Assembly (NCBI RefSeq): GCF_000208745.1
Contig: NC_030850.1
Location: 1,048,393-1,112,392, forward strand
Origin: Theobroma cacao
Lineage: Eukaryota > Streptophyta > Magnoliopsida > Malvales > Malvaceae
Direction of reading: 5' to 3'
Length of the DNA: 64,000 nt
Within the stretch, counting starts at the first letter, position 1. Every line of letters begins with the position of its first letter. This document shows positions 15,361 through 27,006 of the stretch, in pieces. Position numbers and translations under genes: made by a program. The notes under the pieces were generated by a model. That model searched no databases, had not been told where the DNA came from, and saw nothing but the letters and a program-made list of their open reading frames with translations.

Positions 15361-17313
15361 CATTGTTATCGTAACCTTAATGATATATATAGATGGAAAC
15401 TGAACCTTGAGGAGCAGGCCTAGCTTGTTCACACTTCACGACTTATTGGGTGCTGGAGATTCATCAAGGGGCCCAAAAGCTTGGCTTCACCTATCTGTAT
15501 AACCTAACAGATGTGTAAGAATCAAGGACCATGTGCAGCTACAGATTTTGATTACTAGTATCTGTCAGCCTTTGGTCCAACATCCAACTTGTTGCTGATA
15601 ACATGAAAGAAACAAAAGATAAGGATGTTTTAGAAGTTCTGGTCTTAGCTTCAAATATTGGTAGTGTGGAAATCATTATCCCTACTGTAACAGATGTAGA
15701 AATTAGTAGAAATAAAAGGGGTTTTTCTTCCCTTTAATTCATCACTCACTTTATTATAATATCCCACTATCAGCATTACGAGTGCTTTCCAGTCTATGAT
15801 TCCAATATCTTTCCAACTTTACCCAATAGAAAACGTGGAACGTTAGATTGCTTTTCATTAGCCAAAAAAGACAAATATCAGCATACTGGGAGATTCAGAG
15901 TCCTCAGCTGTTTCAACTCTTTATCTGATCATTTCATAAAGCTTGGGCTTCAAATGGTAACTCTCACCATTGGGCTTCAACTGAGATGCCTCCGTTTTCA
16001 ATAAAACTGCCAAGCCCGTGATTTCCCCTGTAGGCCAACACAAGTCCTAGCTAATTTTACCAGGCTGCAACAGGAAAGTTTAGAATCAGCCCCACGATTT
16101 CACCATGTTGCAATTATGCGTATGCAAAAGTCTTGCCTCAGCTATGGTTTCGGCCAGGGGCCACGGCAATTGGCAAAGGGAGTGCCAAAGAATAAAGAAT
16201 AGCTTGAAGAAAATGGGAATTTTTTCCGTCACATGGAGAAATGATGACATGCACAAGTCTACTGTTTGTAAACATTATTCTTTGGGGGACCTTACCTGGA
16301 TTGCACTCGAGCAAGTTACAGTTACACCCTCAAAATTACGACCACCCATCCACTTGACTTAAAATCGGAATGGATTCCCCAGTTCTCCATGATATCTCAA
16401 CCACATGGCCACCACCACCCCCTCCTACCTCAAATTTTATTCGTCAAGCAAAAGGCATCCTCCTCCTCACCTACTTCACATGGGATATGTTTAGGGCATT
16501 GCTCAAGCTAGGTCTGCAAGTCTATTTCCAATGCTGCCTAAGTGCTTATATTCAACTAAATCTCTCATTTTGCAGATAATATAAACTCGCCATGCATATG
16601 AAAGTGAGCTGTCTCCTGGTTTGCCATAATCTAATTAGGCCACTATGAAACTTAGCATGTGTCACTAGTTTCTTTATCAGGTGGGTGACACTAATAAACT
16701 AGCAAATGTTCTTGCTAAGAGTAGCACAACTCACATTAATACTTTTTATGCCTGCGGGCCTATGATTATTTTAAGCAAATGCACTTCGATGATCCCATGT
16801 TGTTGCTAACAGAGTTGAAATTATAGCATTTGATATTAATGAATGAGGCCCACTTTTTCAATATCCCCAAAGCAACTGAATGGTATTTACAAAAGATTCA
16901 GAATTGGAATGTTTAACTATGGCCCATCATGTTTGGTCTGTGTCCCTCCTTCGGGTGCTTATTTGGGAACTAAAATAACCATTTCATTGGTTGGAATTCA
17001 AGTTCATAGTTGCTTGCGAAGGAAACAGACAACTTTCTTATTGTGTCAGATAGAATATTGAGTCGTAGCATATAATTAAACAAGAGTAAGAGAGCAGATC
17101 AGAGTGTTTAGAGTGGATAATTTAGTGTTGCTTCAAGCGTGCATTAGCCACAGGAAAATGGGGGTAGGGACATATTATATTTCGCCTCAAGGGATATTTT
17201 CCCATCTCTTTGTCTCACTTTTGCAGCCTTTTGAAGATGTTGCTTGGTCGTTTGCTCATGTGGGGACTGTTTCTAGCTGTCAGTTTGGTTTCTTTACGAG
17301 TACAATCAAAGAG

Positions 17314-17322
17314 TATAAAAAG
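17314..17322 (+). promoter_or_regulatory. TATA box of the glycine-rich protein gene
   Basis: TATAAAAAG lies 45 bases upstream of the ATG at 17367, implying a very short 5' UTR of about 15-20 bases. Confidence 0.55.
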
Positions 17323-17366
17323 GATTGGAGGGAGGGAATTCTTGCATTCTCAAGTAGAGACAAAAA

Positions 17367-18208
17367 ATGGAACAAGCAAGAGAACTTGGACTTGTGTTTC
17401 TACTTGCAGTGGCGTTGATCAGCCCGTGTTCGGTTGATGGAATGCATGACTTCGAGCAAGAAAATGGGGTTGTTGGGTTCAATTCTAGTTCCAGCACCAA
17501 GGTTTCCAGTGAGAACCATATGTTCATCAGGGATGTACAGGACAAAGGCACAAATTCTTCTGAAGAAATTTTAGTCCAAAGCAATAGTAATATGAACAAT
17601 GGTGGGAAAGGAGGAGGAAATGGTGGCGGTGGAGGTGGCGGTGGCGGTGGTGGTGGTGGTGGCGGTGGAGGAGGAGGAAGTGGCCAGGGTAATGGAAGGG
17701 GAAATGGCAGAGGGGGTGGAGGAAAAGGTAACCCACACAAGAAAAGAAAGCCAAAGGGCAATGGCGGTGGGCAAGGGGGTGGTGGTGGTGGTGAAGGTGG
17801 GGGAGGTGGAGGAGGGAGGGGGGGAGGNNNNNNNNNNNNNNNNNNNNNNNNNNNNNNNNNNNNNNNNNNNNNNNNNNNNNNNNNNNNNNNNNNNNNNNNN
17901 NNNNNNNNNNNNNNNNNNNNNNNNNNNNNNNNNNNNNNNNNNNNNNNNNNNNNNNNNNNNNNNNNNNNNNNNNNNNNNNNNNNNNNNNNNNNNNNNNNNN
18001 NNNNNNNNNNNNNNNNNNNNNNNNNNNNNNNNNNNNNNNNNNNNNNNNNNNNNNNNNNNNNNNNNNNNNNGCAGGAGGAGGAGGAGGAGGAGGAGGAGGA
18101 GGGGGTGGTCAAGGTGGAGGTTGGGGTTGGGGAGGAGGTGGCAACCATGGTGGCTGCTGGATTTGGGGATGTGGTGGCACAAGAAAATCAATTGGAGGGA
18201 GGACTTAG
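17367..18208 (+). CDS. Secreted glycine-rich (cell-wall type) protein, interrupted by an assembly gap
   Basis: The start at 17367 opens a signal peptide (ELGLVFLLAVALISPCSVDG). An acidic/polar segment of about 50 residues follows, then NGGKGGGNGG leads into long poly-glycine, a basic insert (NPHKKRKPKGNGG), and more poly-glycine until the N run at 17828-18070. After the gap the glycine frame starts at 18071 (GCA GGA GGA...) and continues through GGWGWGGGG, NHGGCWIWGCGG and a basic tail to TAG at 18206-18208. That tryptophan/cysteine-rich C-terminus is a normal ending for plant glycine-rich proteins. The gap is 81 codons long on paper, but the two flanks are then out of frame by two bases, so the gap length must be nominal. 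Such proteins are usually extracellular and structural; the exact role is unknown. AATAAA lies near 18387. Confidence 0.8.
17828..18070. other. Assembly gap (243 N)
   Basis: The N run sits inside the GGN/GGA repeat of the glycine-rich gene, exactly where short-read or clone assembly would collapse. Confidence 0.99.
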
Positions 18209-21200
18209 CCCTCCAGCGGCAAACCATGCACATTGCCTAGTGTTTTGCCAGTTTCAGTATATATATATATTCTCCATGAAATAATCCTTTTGCCCTGCTT
18301 ATGTGTATTCCAGTTTTGATATTGATGTATTCTTCTATACAGGATGATATTGATGTATAAATGTTTTGTTTGCAAACCTAGACACAAATAAAAGTTTTTC
18401 ATTGTATTCTTGTAATGCTTTTTAAGCAGAGAATTATACACTAATTAATAAGTTAAATGTTTAAATTTATAAATTTTTTATTTACTCAAAAAGAGCTCTT
18501 ATTTAAAAGTGTGCATTTAATCGATTTAATTAATTCGGTTTTAAAATTTTTAAAATTGAATTAATTAAATTTCATTAAAAAAATAATCGTATCTCATCAA
18601 ATTATAATAAAAAACTAAAAATTATTAAAATCAACTTATCTTGATCCATTCAGTTAATTATTTTGATTTGAACGAAAATAAATTATTAATTATTAATTTT
18701 TTATCAATTTAATTGTAAATTTGAAACATCGAAAATCCATCAACATAGTTGAATAAATGGCCACTCTTAACCGATTAATATTAAAATAAAAAAATCTATC
18801 GGAATTTATCAAATCTAATCAATTTTAATTAATTATTTCAATTTAAACACATTAATACCCATCCTTATGTCAACTTGGCCTCGCTTCAATAGTCTCTGGT
18901 CAGGTCCAGGACGTCGTCGGGCGCCTAGCTCGGCAACAGCATACTTCCCTAGCCCAGTCTAATCCAACCACAAAGCCCCTTTCCTTGTCTATTTACTATC
19001 AATACAAAGAGAAATTAGTTACGTGAAAACTGATAAAACCATCCCTTTTTTACGAAATTTTGCTCCCATTTCTTTCAGAGAGAATTGTCAACATCGAATC
19101 AATCACAACTATGGGACTAACTCGTAGCCAGTTTAAAAACAAAAAAAATGGCAATCATGCAGCCAAATACAAAGCATAGGGAGCCAAAAACACGTGATTA
19201 AACACAATAAGTCAAAAAAGGGTCGAGTGAGGTGGGCACACAATCACCTCTCACTTATTGGTATGAGGACAATGGGGATTGGGAGAAGTTTGAAGACTAG
19301 AGGAGAAGAGGCCTAGGAGCTTGAGGTCTTTGGATTTTCCTAGTGGGAGTGTACCGGCTAGCCTTAGTCCCACACAACAAGCAAAGGGCTGGTCATTTGT
19401 TTCTTCTCCAACCTAAATATCATAACGTAATTAATACTACAACATTCCCATCAGAATTATATCATTGTCACACTCAAAAATAATTTGCCATTAGGGAATC
19501 AAGATTTCAACTATTTCCTCATAATAGCTTATTTTTTGCTTTTTGAAGACATACATTAATCAACTAACCTTTTAAACTTTTAAATAAGATTGAGAGATAG
19601 ATAAATCAATTTATTTCTTAATTTTTATCTAATTAATGTTTTAATTAAAAACATCAAACTGAGTTATCAATTGATATATTTAACGAGTCTATTGGATCAA
19701 GCTCTCAAAAGGGTATTTTGATCTCTTTTATTTCAATTATATTTATATAAGCAAGGTGTGTTTCATTTTGACGATGAAACTCTTTTTTACTATTATTCCA
19801 TTGATGTTATATTTTGATATTAACTTATTGTTCGAGTGTTATTTCGGAATTAGAGTTATTTCAAAATATCTTCAAATTCTTTTTCGTATAAAGTATTAAC
19901 AACAAAATGATTTAGAATCTCGACAAAGAATCATGGGCTGTGCAATTATCCCAAACATATGTTTTTTTTTTCAATGGCCGCTTACCTAATGGTATGTGCT
20001 AGCACATACCATGTAAAGATAAAAACTTTGGACAAGGAAAATCCAATTTCCGTTATGGGATTGGGAGCTTTCAAAAACCACAAGACTTGACAAACCCATC
20101 TTTCCTACCACACCACACGCTTTGTCGCTGTTCTGCCCTTATTTCCAAACGTTGGGACAGAGTGGTTGGAACCGGTGAGAGATAGCCATCACGTGATTGC
20201 CACGCAAACAATTATGGGATGAGGGAGGGAGTGATCCTGATCAAACTCTCCCTACTTTGAGAAATTTCTTGGTGGGATTTGGCTTTCGCATTGGTTGCCA
20301 CTTCATGCTGAGATTTTCCACACCATGAATCCACAGAGACGGTGGGCATAGCGGCTCCGCCCCTACCTTCATTGCCCCATTTAAATACAATCAGATTCTT
20401 TCAAAACCATTGGCCTATGAGACATATGGCCAAAATTATCTAATGTTCTTTTAAGTTATTTTTCTTTGGTTAGTCTCTCTTTCCAGCTAATAGTCTGATT
20501 TGAAAGCACTTCTCATTCCAGGTAAGCAATGATACGAGTCGTATGTTCTACAATTAATATTCTGGTGTAATCTCTGCATCAGAATTTTATGAAATTGGTT
20601 ATCGATGATAATATTATTATAAAAAAATGTTGTAACAAGGTTTATTTAACAAATTACTTTAATACGAGGACATAAAAGTTCGGTAACCTAAATATCTAAT
20701 CATTTCTAAGTATCGCAGGCGCCATCAGAATCAACAATAAACTGACTCGCATTTGACTGGAGAAGGCTAAGCAAACACAATTGGACATATGTCATAGCAT
20801 GCTATAACTAACCAGTCAATCTTAAAAGCTATTAGCTTGCCTTGGTCGCCCGGCAGTAAATTGCCCCGCATGCTACGACGCCAAGTACAGTTTAGACCTT
20901 ATCCTCCCTCACCGTTGACCCAAACACATTTGTCTCCTTCATGGCTTTCCAAGCTTTTATCTTTTTTTTTTTTTAAGTCTAAATTCAGCTGACTGATAAA
21001 GAAAAACTAAGGAAAGGAGGAAAAAGTCAAGTCATTTTGTTTTGTTAATCTCTCTAGTGTTTTATAGTACTTAGTATGTACTAACTTGTTTATGTTCTGT
21101 CATGCATAGATGAGAGAATCTAGGCTTTTAAAATATGCTCTTCAAGAAAGACAATAAGGTATCTCCTTGTGTTATAACAGTTATTATCTCATTTCAAAAA

Positions 21201-22655
21201 GTTAATTTATTAAAGTGTCTAATGTCTATATTTATACGTGTAAAATGCTTTTTACTCATTGGATGTGAAATTTCATAATATTTTTTTTAATTATTTGATG
21301 TGAGATTTTATAATATTATTTTTATTTTTATTACTTGTGTTGATGTGACATTAAAATAGAACTCAAATTAATTTTGATATCATTTTATTATGAAATTATT
21401 ATTGTCCATCTAAAAAATTAATTTTTTAAAATGTGCAGTATGTTATCAACAATGTACAAGATAACCAATTTTCAGCACAATCTATTCAGCAATGAGTATA
21501 TTAAAATCGAATTCTGATATCACTTTATCTTGAAATTATTATCCAAACTTGATATCCAAGGCATTGTAACAATCTAAAAGATAAACCAACATTCAGCAAA
21601 GCCTGTAAGGCTGTGACTATCTTCCGACCCTATTAACTTTTCCTATAATCAAACAGGCAGAGGACGCATGAGTGTCGTGATATCATAGGCAGGGATATTC
21701 CAGGATGTCATCATTTCCACCAGACTCGATGAAGGAAAACAAGAGCAGATAACTGAGTCTGTTTCTAGGTGTTCCAAGTCATAAATCGGTTGATTGCAGG
21801 GAGGCGAGGGGGGGTGCCTTTCTACTAAAGATTGCTTCCGCCCAATCCACCTCAGTCCCCACCCTAACTTTTAATTTTAATGCATCCAGGAGGGAAACAA
21901 CAAAAGGAAACAGGGCAGGGCAGAGGCAGAGGCAGAGCTACACCCCTTTCAAGAGCATCGGTAACTTCACCTTAAAAACCAAGCCCCTTTTTCTTAACAC
22001 CAGTCCAAACGTTTGCATTTACAAGGAAACAACTGAGAATTTGTCCAAAAACCCAACATCCAAATGTCCATATTCCGTCCCAGAATGAAACATCAAACAC
22101 GAAATTGCTCCGAAATCAACCCCTTGAGAGCCCTAGAAGCTCAGTAACTTGTGAACACTGACTTTGGCCTTTCAATTTCAGAGCCAAGAAAAAGAAAAAT
22201 CAAAGCAAATTGCAAAGAATATCAAAGCTGAGTGCGTAGTCCTCACGCCAAATACAGTTTCCCATTCACAATATTTTTGCTTTCCAACGGCCATTCCTGG
22301 AAAAAGGTCGAACGGTTCAATCTTCGAAACTTTATACTTCGTTAATGGAAACAAAAAGGAAAAAGAAAACTGTAAAAAACCTTAAATTATAAATAATTGA
22401 GGGGGGAGAAGTGGGGAAAAAAAAAATAAAGGGATACAATTAAAGCTCTTCCTAAATCGGTTACAACTCTAGAAACCTACCGCACCCACCCTGATAATGT
22501 TGAAACTAATGTACAACTCGAACCGAAACTAACTCGGGCCTTTCGAACCGGACCTGGTCCATCTCTATCTCTCTCTCTCACTGTTATCCTATTCAGTATT
22601 TTCACTACGGCTCTAAAAATCTAGTACGACTAATTTTTTTTTTTAAGATTTAATG
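18209..22655. other. Intergenic region
   Basis: No gene seen. About 18460-18860 is a degenerate A/T repeat with TTCGGTT- and AATTAATT-type phrases in both orientations. The part at 22150-22655 next to the GATA gene stop is probably its 3' UTR and trailer. There is a (CT)n run near 22562-22580. Confidence 0.55.
18460..18860. repeat. Degenerate A/T-rich dispersed repeat
   Basis: Phrases such as TTTAATTAATTCGGTTTTAA and their complements recur, giving near-palindromic stretches (around 18515-18580). A compositionally similar block occurs at about 52990-53460. They look like old copies of a common plant dispersed repeat, but I did not align them. Confidence 0.35.
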
Positions 22656-23812
22656 TTATCCAAAACTGGGTACAACTGGCGGAGCTAGGCCGGGTCCGGC
22701 TGGACCCAAAGTTTCTTTCTTGCGCCGCATCTCTAGAACTTTCCGGTGATGGTTCGAGTGCAACTCGCTTGAAAAAGTGGGACTACAAGCTGGTCTGTAC
22801 TCGGGTAAAAGCCGTCCCGACTTAAACCGGACTCCGCAAGCGTTACACAAAGTCTTAGCCCCCATTGGACCGGCTCTCCATTGTGGCGTCTTAGTGACAC
22901 CGCAATGGCTGCACCTACGCGTCGGCTGGGTCCCGTTCCCACCGGTTGAGTCGGTCGCTGGTCTCTTCTTATGCTTCTTAGCCGGTGGCTTCTCGACGGA
23001 AAGCGGCTCGGACGGTTCAAAGGTTGAACCTGAAGCACTGTTTGGGTAAAGCAGCCATGGGCTCGAGGGGCTAGAGGAGGAAGATGATGACGTGGAACTT
23101 GAGGAAGATTCTGTAAGAGAAGGGGAAGCGACAAGGGACCAAACTCTGCCTCCAGTTCGTGTGCGCTTGCTTCTGGCTTTGGCTGGAACAGGAGTTTTAA
23201 AACATGTCGTGATAACTGGTTTTTCCGGCTCAGCCACTATGTCAGCTTGTAACTTCGGGTTTTCCGTTAGCGTTCCGGTGGGATACGCCGTAGAGTGTTC
23301 CGAGAAGGAATCCTCAACGAAATGAGACAGCCATTCGAGGTTCGCCACGTCATCCGCCTGAAAAAAAAATGGCACTTTTTTCACCATTGACATCCATACC
23401 CCAGAACAGAAAATAGCGAAAAGCAAAACTTTTTCTTAAAAGAACAGGGTTCATTTACCGGAACAGCTAGTTCGCTGGTGGGTAAGGAACCGTAATCAAA
23501 ATTCGTAGTAGTGTCGTTAGAAAGATGCTCCTCTTGGCTTAGCTTTTGTCTCTTAGGCGAAGAAGAAGAAGAAGAAATTGGTGCTCCTTCGTCTTCCTCT
23601 TCTTCTTCCTCTTCATGCTGCGGCTGCTGTTGTTGTTCAAGGAAACCCTCTTCGTTAGTGAAGTCAAACAGGTCGTCGACAGAAAAGTCATCAGAAGAAA
23701 CCCCATTCTGTCCATTAGCAAGCCAAATATCCTCCAAAAAAGCTTGAGGACTTGATTTCAAAGCCATCTCCTTCCTAAAACTGGTCTTCAAGGCCGCCTC
23801 AACGCATTCCAT
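22656..23812 (-). CDS. GATA5: GATA zinc-finger transcription factor, subfamily I (GATA5-like)
   Basis: Two coding exons, 23459-23812 (118 codons) and 22656-23357, joined at phase 0 through GT-AG, encode 351 residues. The N-terminus ([13 protein letters not shown]), the acidic region [11 protein letters not shown], the SLPTSEL motif at the exon junction, the block [18 protein letters not shown], and [14 protein letters not shown] are hallmarks of the GATA5/6/7 group. The single finger is C-X2-C-X18-C-X2-C ([12 protein letters not shown]...LCNACG), followed by the basic tail [14 protein letters not shown] and ending PSFG. It would bind GATA-containing promoters in the nucleus. A poly-Q and a long acidic run (EEEEEEEDE) in exon 1, and serine runs in exon 2, are low-complexity stretches. 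Upstream is a 5' UTR intron. Confidence 0.95.
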
Positions 23813-23815
23813 TTC

Positions 23816-23961
23816 CTATAACAACACCATAAATCAAACTCAAAATTAAAAAAAAAACGCACACACACAACACCCAGAAAAAGAAAATCCCTTTTAACCA
23901 AAAAAAAAAAAGCTAAGAACTTTCTCATGTCACGACTGTCGTTTCCAAAAAATTGAAATAC
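23816..23961 (-). other. Intron in the 5' UTR of the GATA5-like gene
   Basis: On the minus strand CTCTTCAG|GTATTTC (donor at 23960-23961) and TTATAG|GAAATGG (acceptor at 23816-23817) flank a T-rich stretch that ends three bases before the start codon. The 5' UTR exon therefore ends at 23962. An intron in this position is known for related GATA genes; here it is inferred from splice consensus only. Confidence 0.6.
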
Positions 23962-24411
23962 CTGAAGAGAAGAGGGTAAGAGCGAGGGAGTGGTCGAAGG
24001 GAGAGGAGGAGGAATGGAGGTAAAGGAGCGGAAATGGAAGAAAAAAGGGTGGTGGTGAGTTTGGTAAAGCATTGAATGAGGGCAGAAAGCGTCCGTGGCC
24101 TCTACTAAAAAGTGCCCGTTTTCTTCCTTGTTTATCTCTCTCTCTTAATTTTAACCTTTTCTCTCTCCTCTACACACAAAAAAATTTCTCCCCTCGTATT
24201 TAATTCCCCCCCTTCCTTTATACGTTGCAATTCTCTCCCTCATAAATTACAAACAGAAAAAAAAAAAAACTGACTGAATTTACGAAAGACTACCCCTTGG
24301 ATTATAAAGAACAGGACTTTGCACTGTCCTCGTTCTGTCACAGTTAGAAGGTCAGGTCGGACCAAATCCTCAGATTCTCTGGTTTTTCTTTTTTTATTAT
24401 TATTATTTTTT

Positions 24412-24412
24412 N
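24412..24412. other. Single ambiguous base in assembly
   Basis: An isolated N ends a TTATTATTATTTTTT run upstream of the GATA5-like gene. Confidence 0.99.
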
Positions 24413-26753
24413 GAAATTTGGTGTTGTCCGGCCTACCAAAAATAGAACCAAAGATCGTGAACACCTAGGAAACAACCACCTTTCTGTTCTTATTCTTTCT
24501 TTCTTTCTTTCTTCTTCGTCTACTTTCTTTTTCTTTTTCTTTGTTCTTCTTTCGTAAGAATTCGGCCCCTCTCTTTTGACTAATTTACGTTTTTTGCCTA
24601 CCGCGTTGATCGCCGCTCGTCTTGGTTGTTCACCACTTCCCTTTCCTCTTTTTCTTTTTTCTTATTTTGTTTATTACGAAATTTACCCCATAAAAGGCCA
24701 AAAATCAAAAATAGACACCTCACTTTTTCTTAAAATCAGAGAAAAGTGTGGACCGAAAGAGTATGCATTAGTATTGACAAAATATTTTCATTTTTTTATG
24801 TGATTAAGATACTATTAATGAAATATCTATGAACTATGAATTACAAGTTATAAATAACATTAAACTGTGATTACTACTGTTCTTAATCAAAGTGGTACTG
24901 TAAGTACATTTCTTAATTACTCTTAATTTAAAAAACAATATTGTAGTTAATTATTTGTAAATTTGATCAAAATCAATGGCTGTAAGGTAGACAATAAGTA
25001 TATTGAATTTATTTGAATGCTTCGATTGCTTGACCAATGTACTTCCTTTCACGGAAAATTAATATGCTTTTTTTTAGAATGAAAAATGGGAAATATTACT
25101 AAGAAATCTTAATGAAAAAAAATGAAGTTGTCATAATTATCAAAGTTATTATTACCAAATTCTCAATTCGGTCCTAAACATTTCTTTCTAATCGCTTGCG
25201 TTTAAAATAATACACAATCATTAAATCGAGGGACCAAAATTAATCAAGCAAGTACCCCTTTTTTACGTCTTTTATTTACCTCGAGACTCAAAACCACGGT
25301 CCATGACTAACTTTAACATTAAGGCATGAAGAAGAAAAAGCAATGCAACTAAAATGGGAAAACTATGTATGATGAGGGAAAGGGGTGTGGGTGATATTTA
25401 TGTATTTGATAAATACTAAAGTAACCCATTGATAATTATGACCAACGTTTGGGACAGGACATGCCTTCTAAGCAAAGACAAAGCTCAAAAAAAAAAACAC
25501 CAACAAAAGTGATGCACAGACCAAAGCGAGCTACCGGGGTGGGGTGAGGTGGGGGGGGCAGCTTTTGTCCCCACGTACCACAACTCAAAATGATTCCCTA
25601 AGTCTCATGTCACCATAATTATCTAGTACAAAGTTTTTTTAACACTAAATTTGGTATGAACCGTTATATTAGTTGAAAAGCAGGGATACTTTCGTCACTA
25701 AAAACAAAACAGGTAGATTTGTGTTTGAATACGTAGCTCAGACACCTAAAGCTGACGGTGTTTTACCCGGTGAAAAACAAGTAGAAGCGCCTGGGGTGAG
25801 GGGGGGATGGGGAGAGGGCGCAGTCGTTTTCAGCCGTCCAGGGATGATTACGTGTCGTGTTTCGATTGGAAGATGACGTCAGGTCGAAACCCAAATTTGA
25901 GTTTTCGAGGGAGTTTAATTTTTTTTTTAATTTGAAATTTATGTTTGGAAAACGGAACGGACCGAAACGGTTTCAAATACGGTGGTTTTTGGCGGTTTAA
26001 TTGAATGGATGCGGATTGCGGAGTGAAAAGTAGGAAAAAAAAAAGGAGTGACGGTAGCAAGAGTGGAAAGTGAAATTACTAGGTTACCCCTGGCCAAGGT
26101 TAGTGTGTACCGGGTGGGGAGGAGAGTAGAGAAAGCACACAGAAAAGTACGGAATCTTCTGAAATTTCCAATGACAGAGCCCTTAGAACATGTCTCCTTC
26201 CTCTTTTTATCTTCCTTTGTTGGCCTCTTTCTCGCCCTTTTTTTCCCCATTTTAACCTTGCCCCTCATCTTACTGTATTTAAAAAAGTTACTACCAAATT
26301 GGAAAATTCCATCTCCTGTGCCCTACAGTTCCATACCCATGGTTAATGAGTAAAATTTAATGTAGACAAAGGGCTTCAACTGAACAAAACTGTTTCCTCG
26401 TGACCATATATGCAATAAATTTTATTTATTTATTAATAGGACCTTTGAATTTTTTTAAAATTTTTTCCCTCCTGACATCAGTATTGTCAGCTGTAAGCTT
26501 GATTGTTCCCACGAACCTTGTTTAAATTTCAAAATGAAACCAATTAATTAAAAGGATTTAAAGTTGGCAGTTGGGTTGGGGGGGAAAGACTTGATTTGAA
26601 TGATGGGCTATGGGCTCCATGCTTTTCCTACCACCTGTTTCATTTTAAGCACTTTTAATCATATGTTTGTATATGATATGATGCTTTTGGATGAATTGGA
26701 GAGAAAGAGAGACGAGGACGGTTACATTGCTAGTATACGTACCATTCTCTAAA

Positions 26754-27006
26754 TTGTGAAAGTAGATTTCAAAATCGACAATATCTCGTAACTGAATACG
26801 ATTTAATAATTTTTGCATCAACAATGAAAAAGACCCGCTTGTCTTTGGATAATATATTTTTATATAATACGGTACAAAGAAGAATAAAAAAATTTCCTCA
26901 CATAATTCTCTTAATCGTTTTTAAAAGATAAAATCGTGAAAGTAAATTCTTAAGTAAACAATATCTCGTAATTGAGTACAGTCCAATAATCTTGACATCA
27001 ACAGTT
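26754..27006. repeat. Direct repeat, 73-base copies 180 bases apart
   Basis: Copies at 26754-26826 and 26934-27006 share (T)CGTGAAAGTA-ATT, CAATATCTCGTAA-TGA, AATAAT-TT-CATCAACA in the same order with about 75-80 percent identity. This is an old tandem duplication with a 180-base period, roughly one nucleosome repeat length, which may be coincidence. Confidence 0.6.

Larger units (their letters stand above)
13559..17313. other. Intergenic region with decayed repeats
   Basis: No gene is supportable. It holds an (AT)n(GA)n compound microsatellite (13954-13996), a likely old non-autonomous transposon or its debris (about 14525-15360), and more balanced sequence at 15.4-17.3 kb in which the frames are short and match nothing I recognise. 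I looked for the missing upstream citrate synthase exons here without success. Confidence 0.6.

Noticed and set aside
17571..18233. Long minus-strand frames across the glycine-rich gene (proline-, leucine- or histidine-rich)
   Set aside because: They are antisense shadows of the GGN repeat, run through the N gap, and have no signal or family match.
18071..18284. Poly-glutamate C-terminus of the glycine-rich protein
   Set aside because: It arises only if the N run is taken as an exact length. The alternative frame gives glycine and a typical tail.
25939..26268. 109-codon minus-strand ORF near 26 kb
   Set aside because: It has a lysine/arginine-rich start and then phenylalanine/serine-rich chance sequence, with no family and no context.
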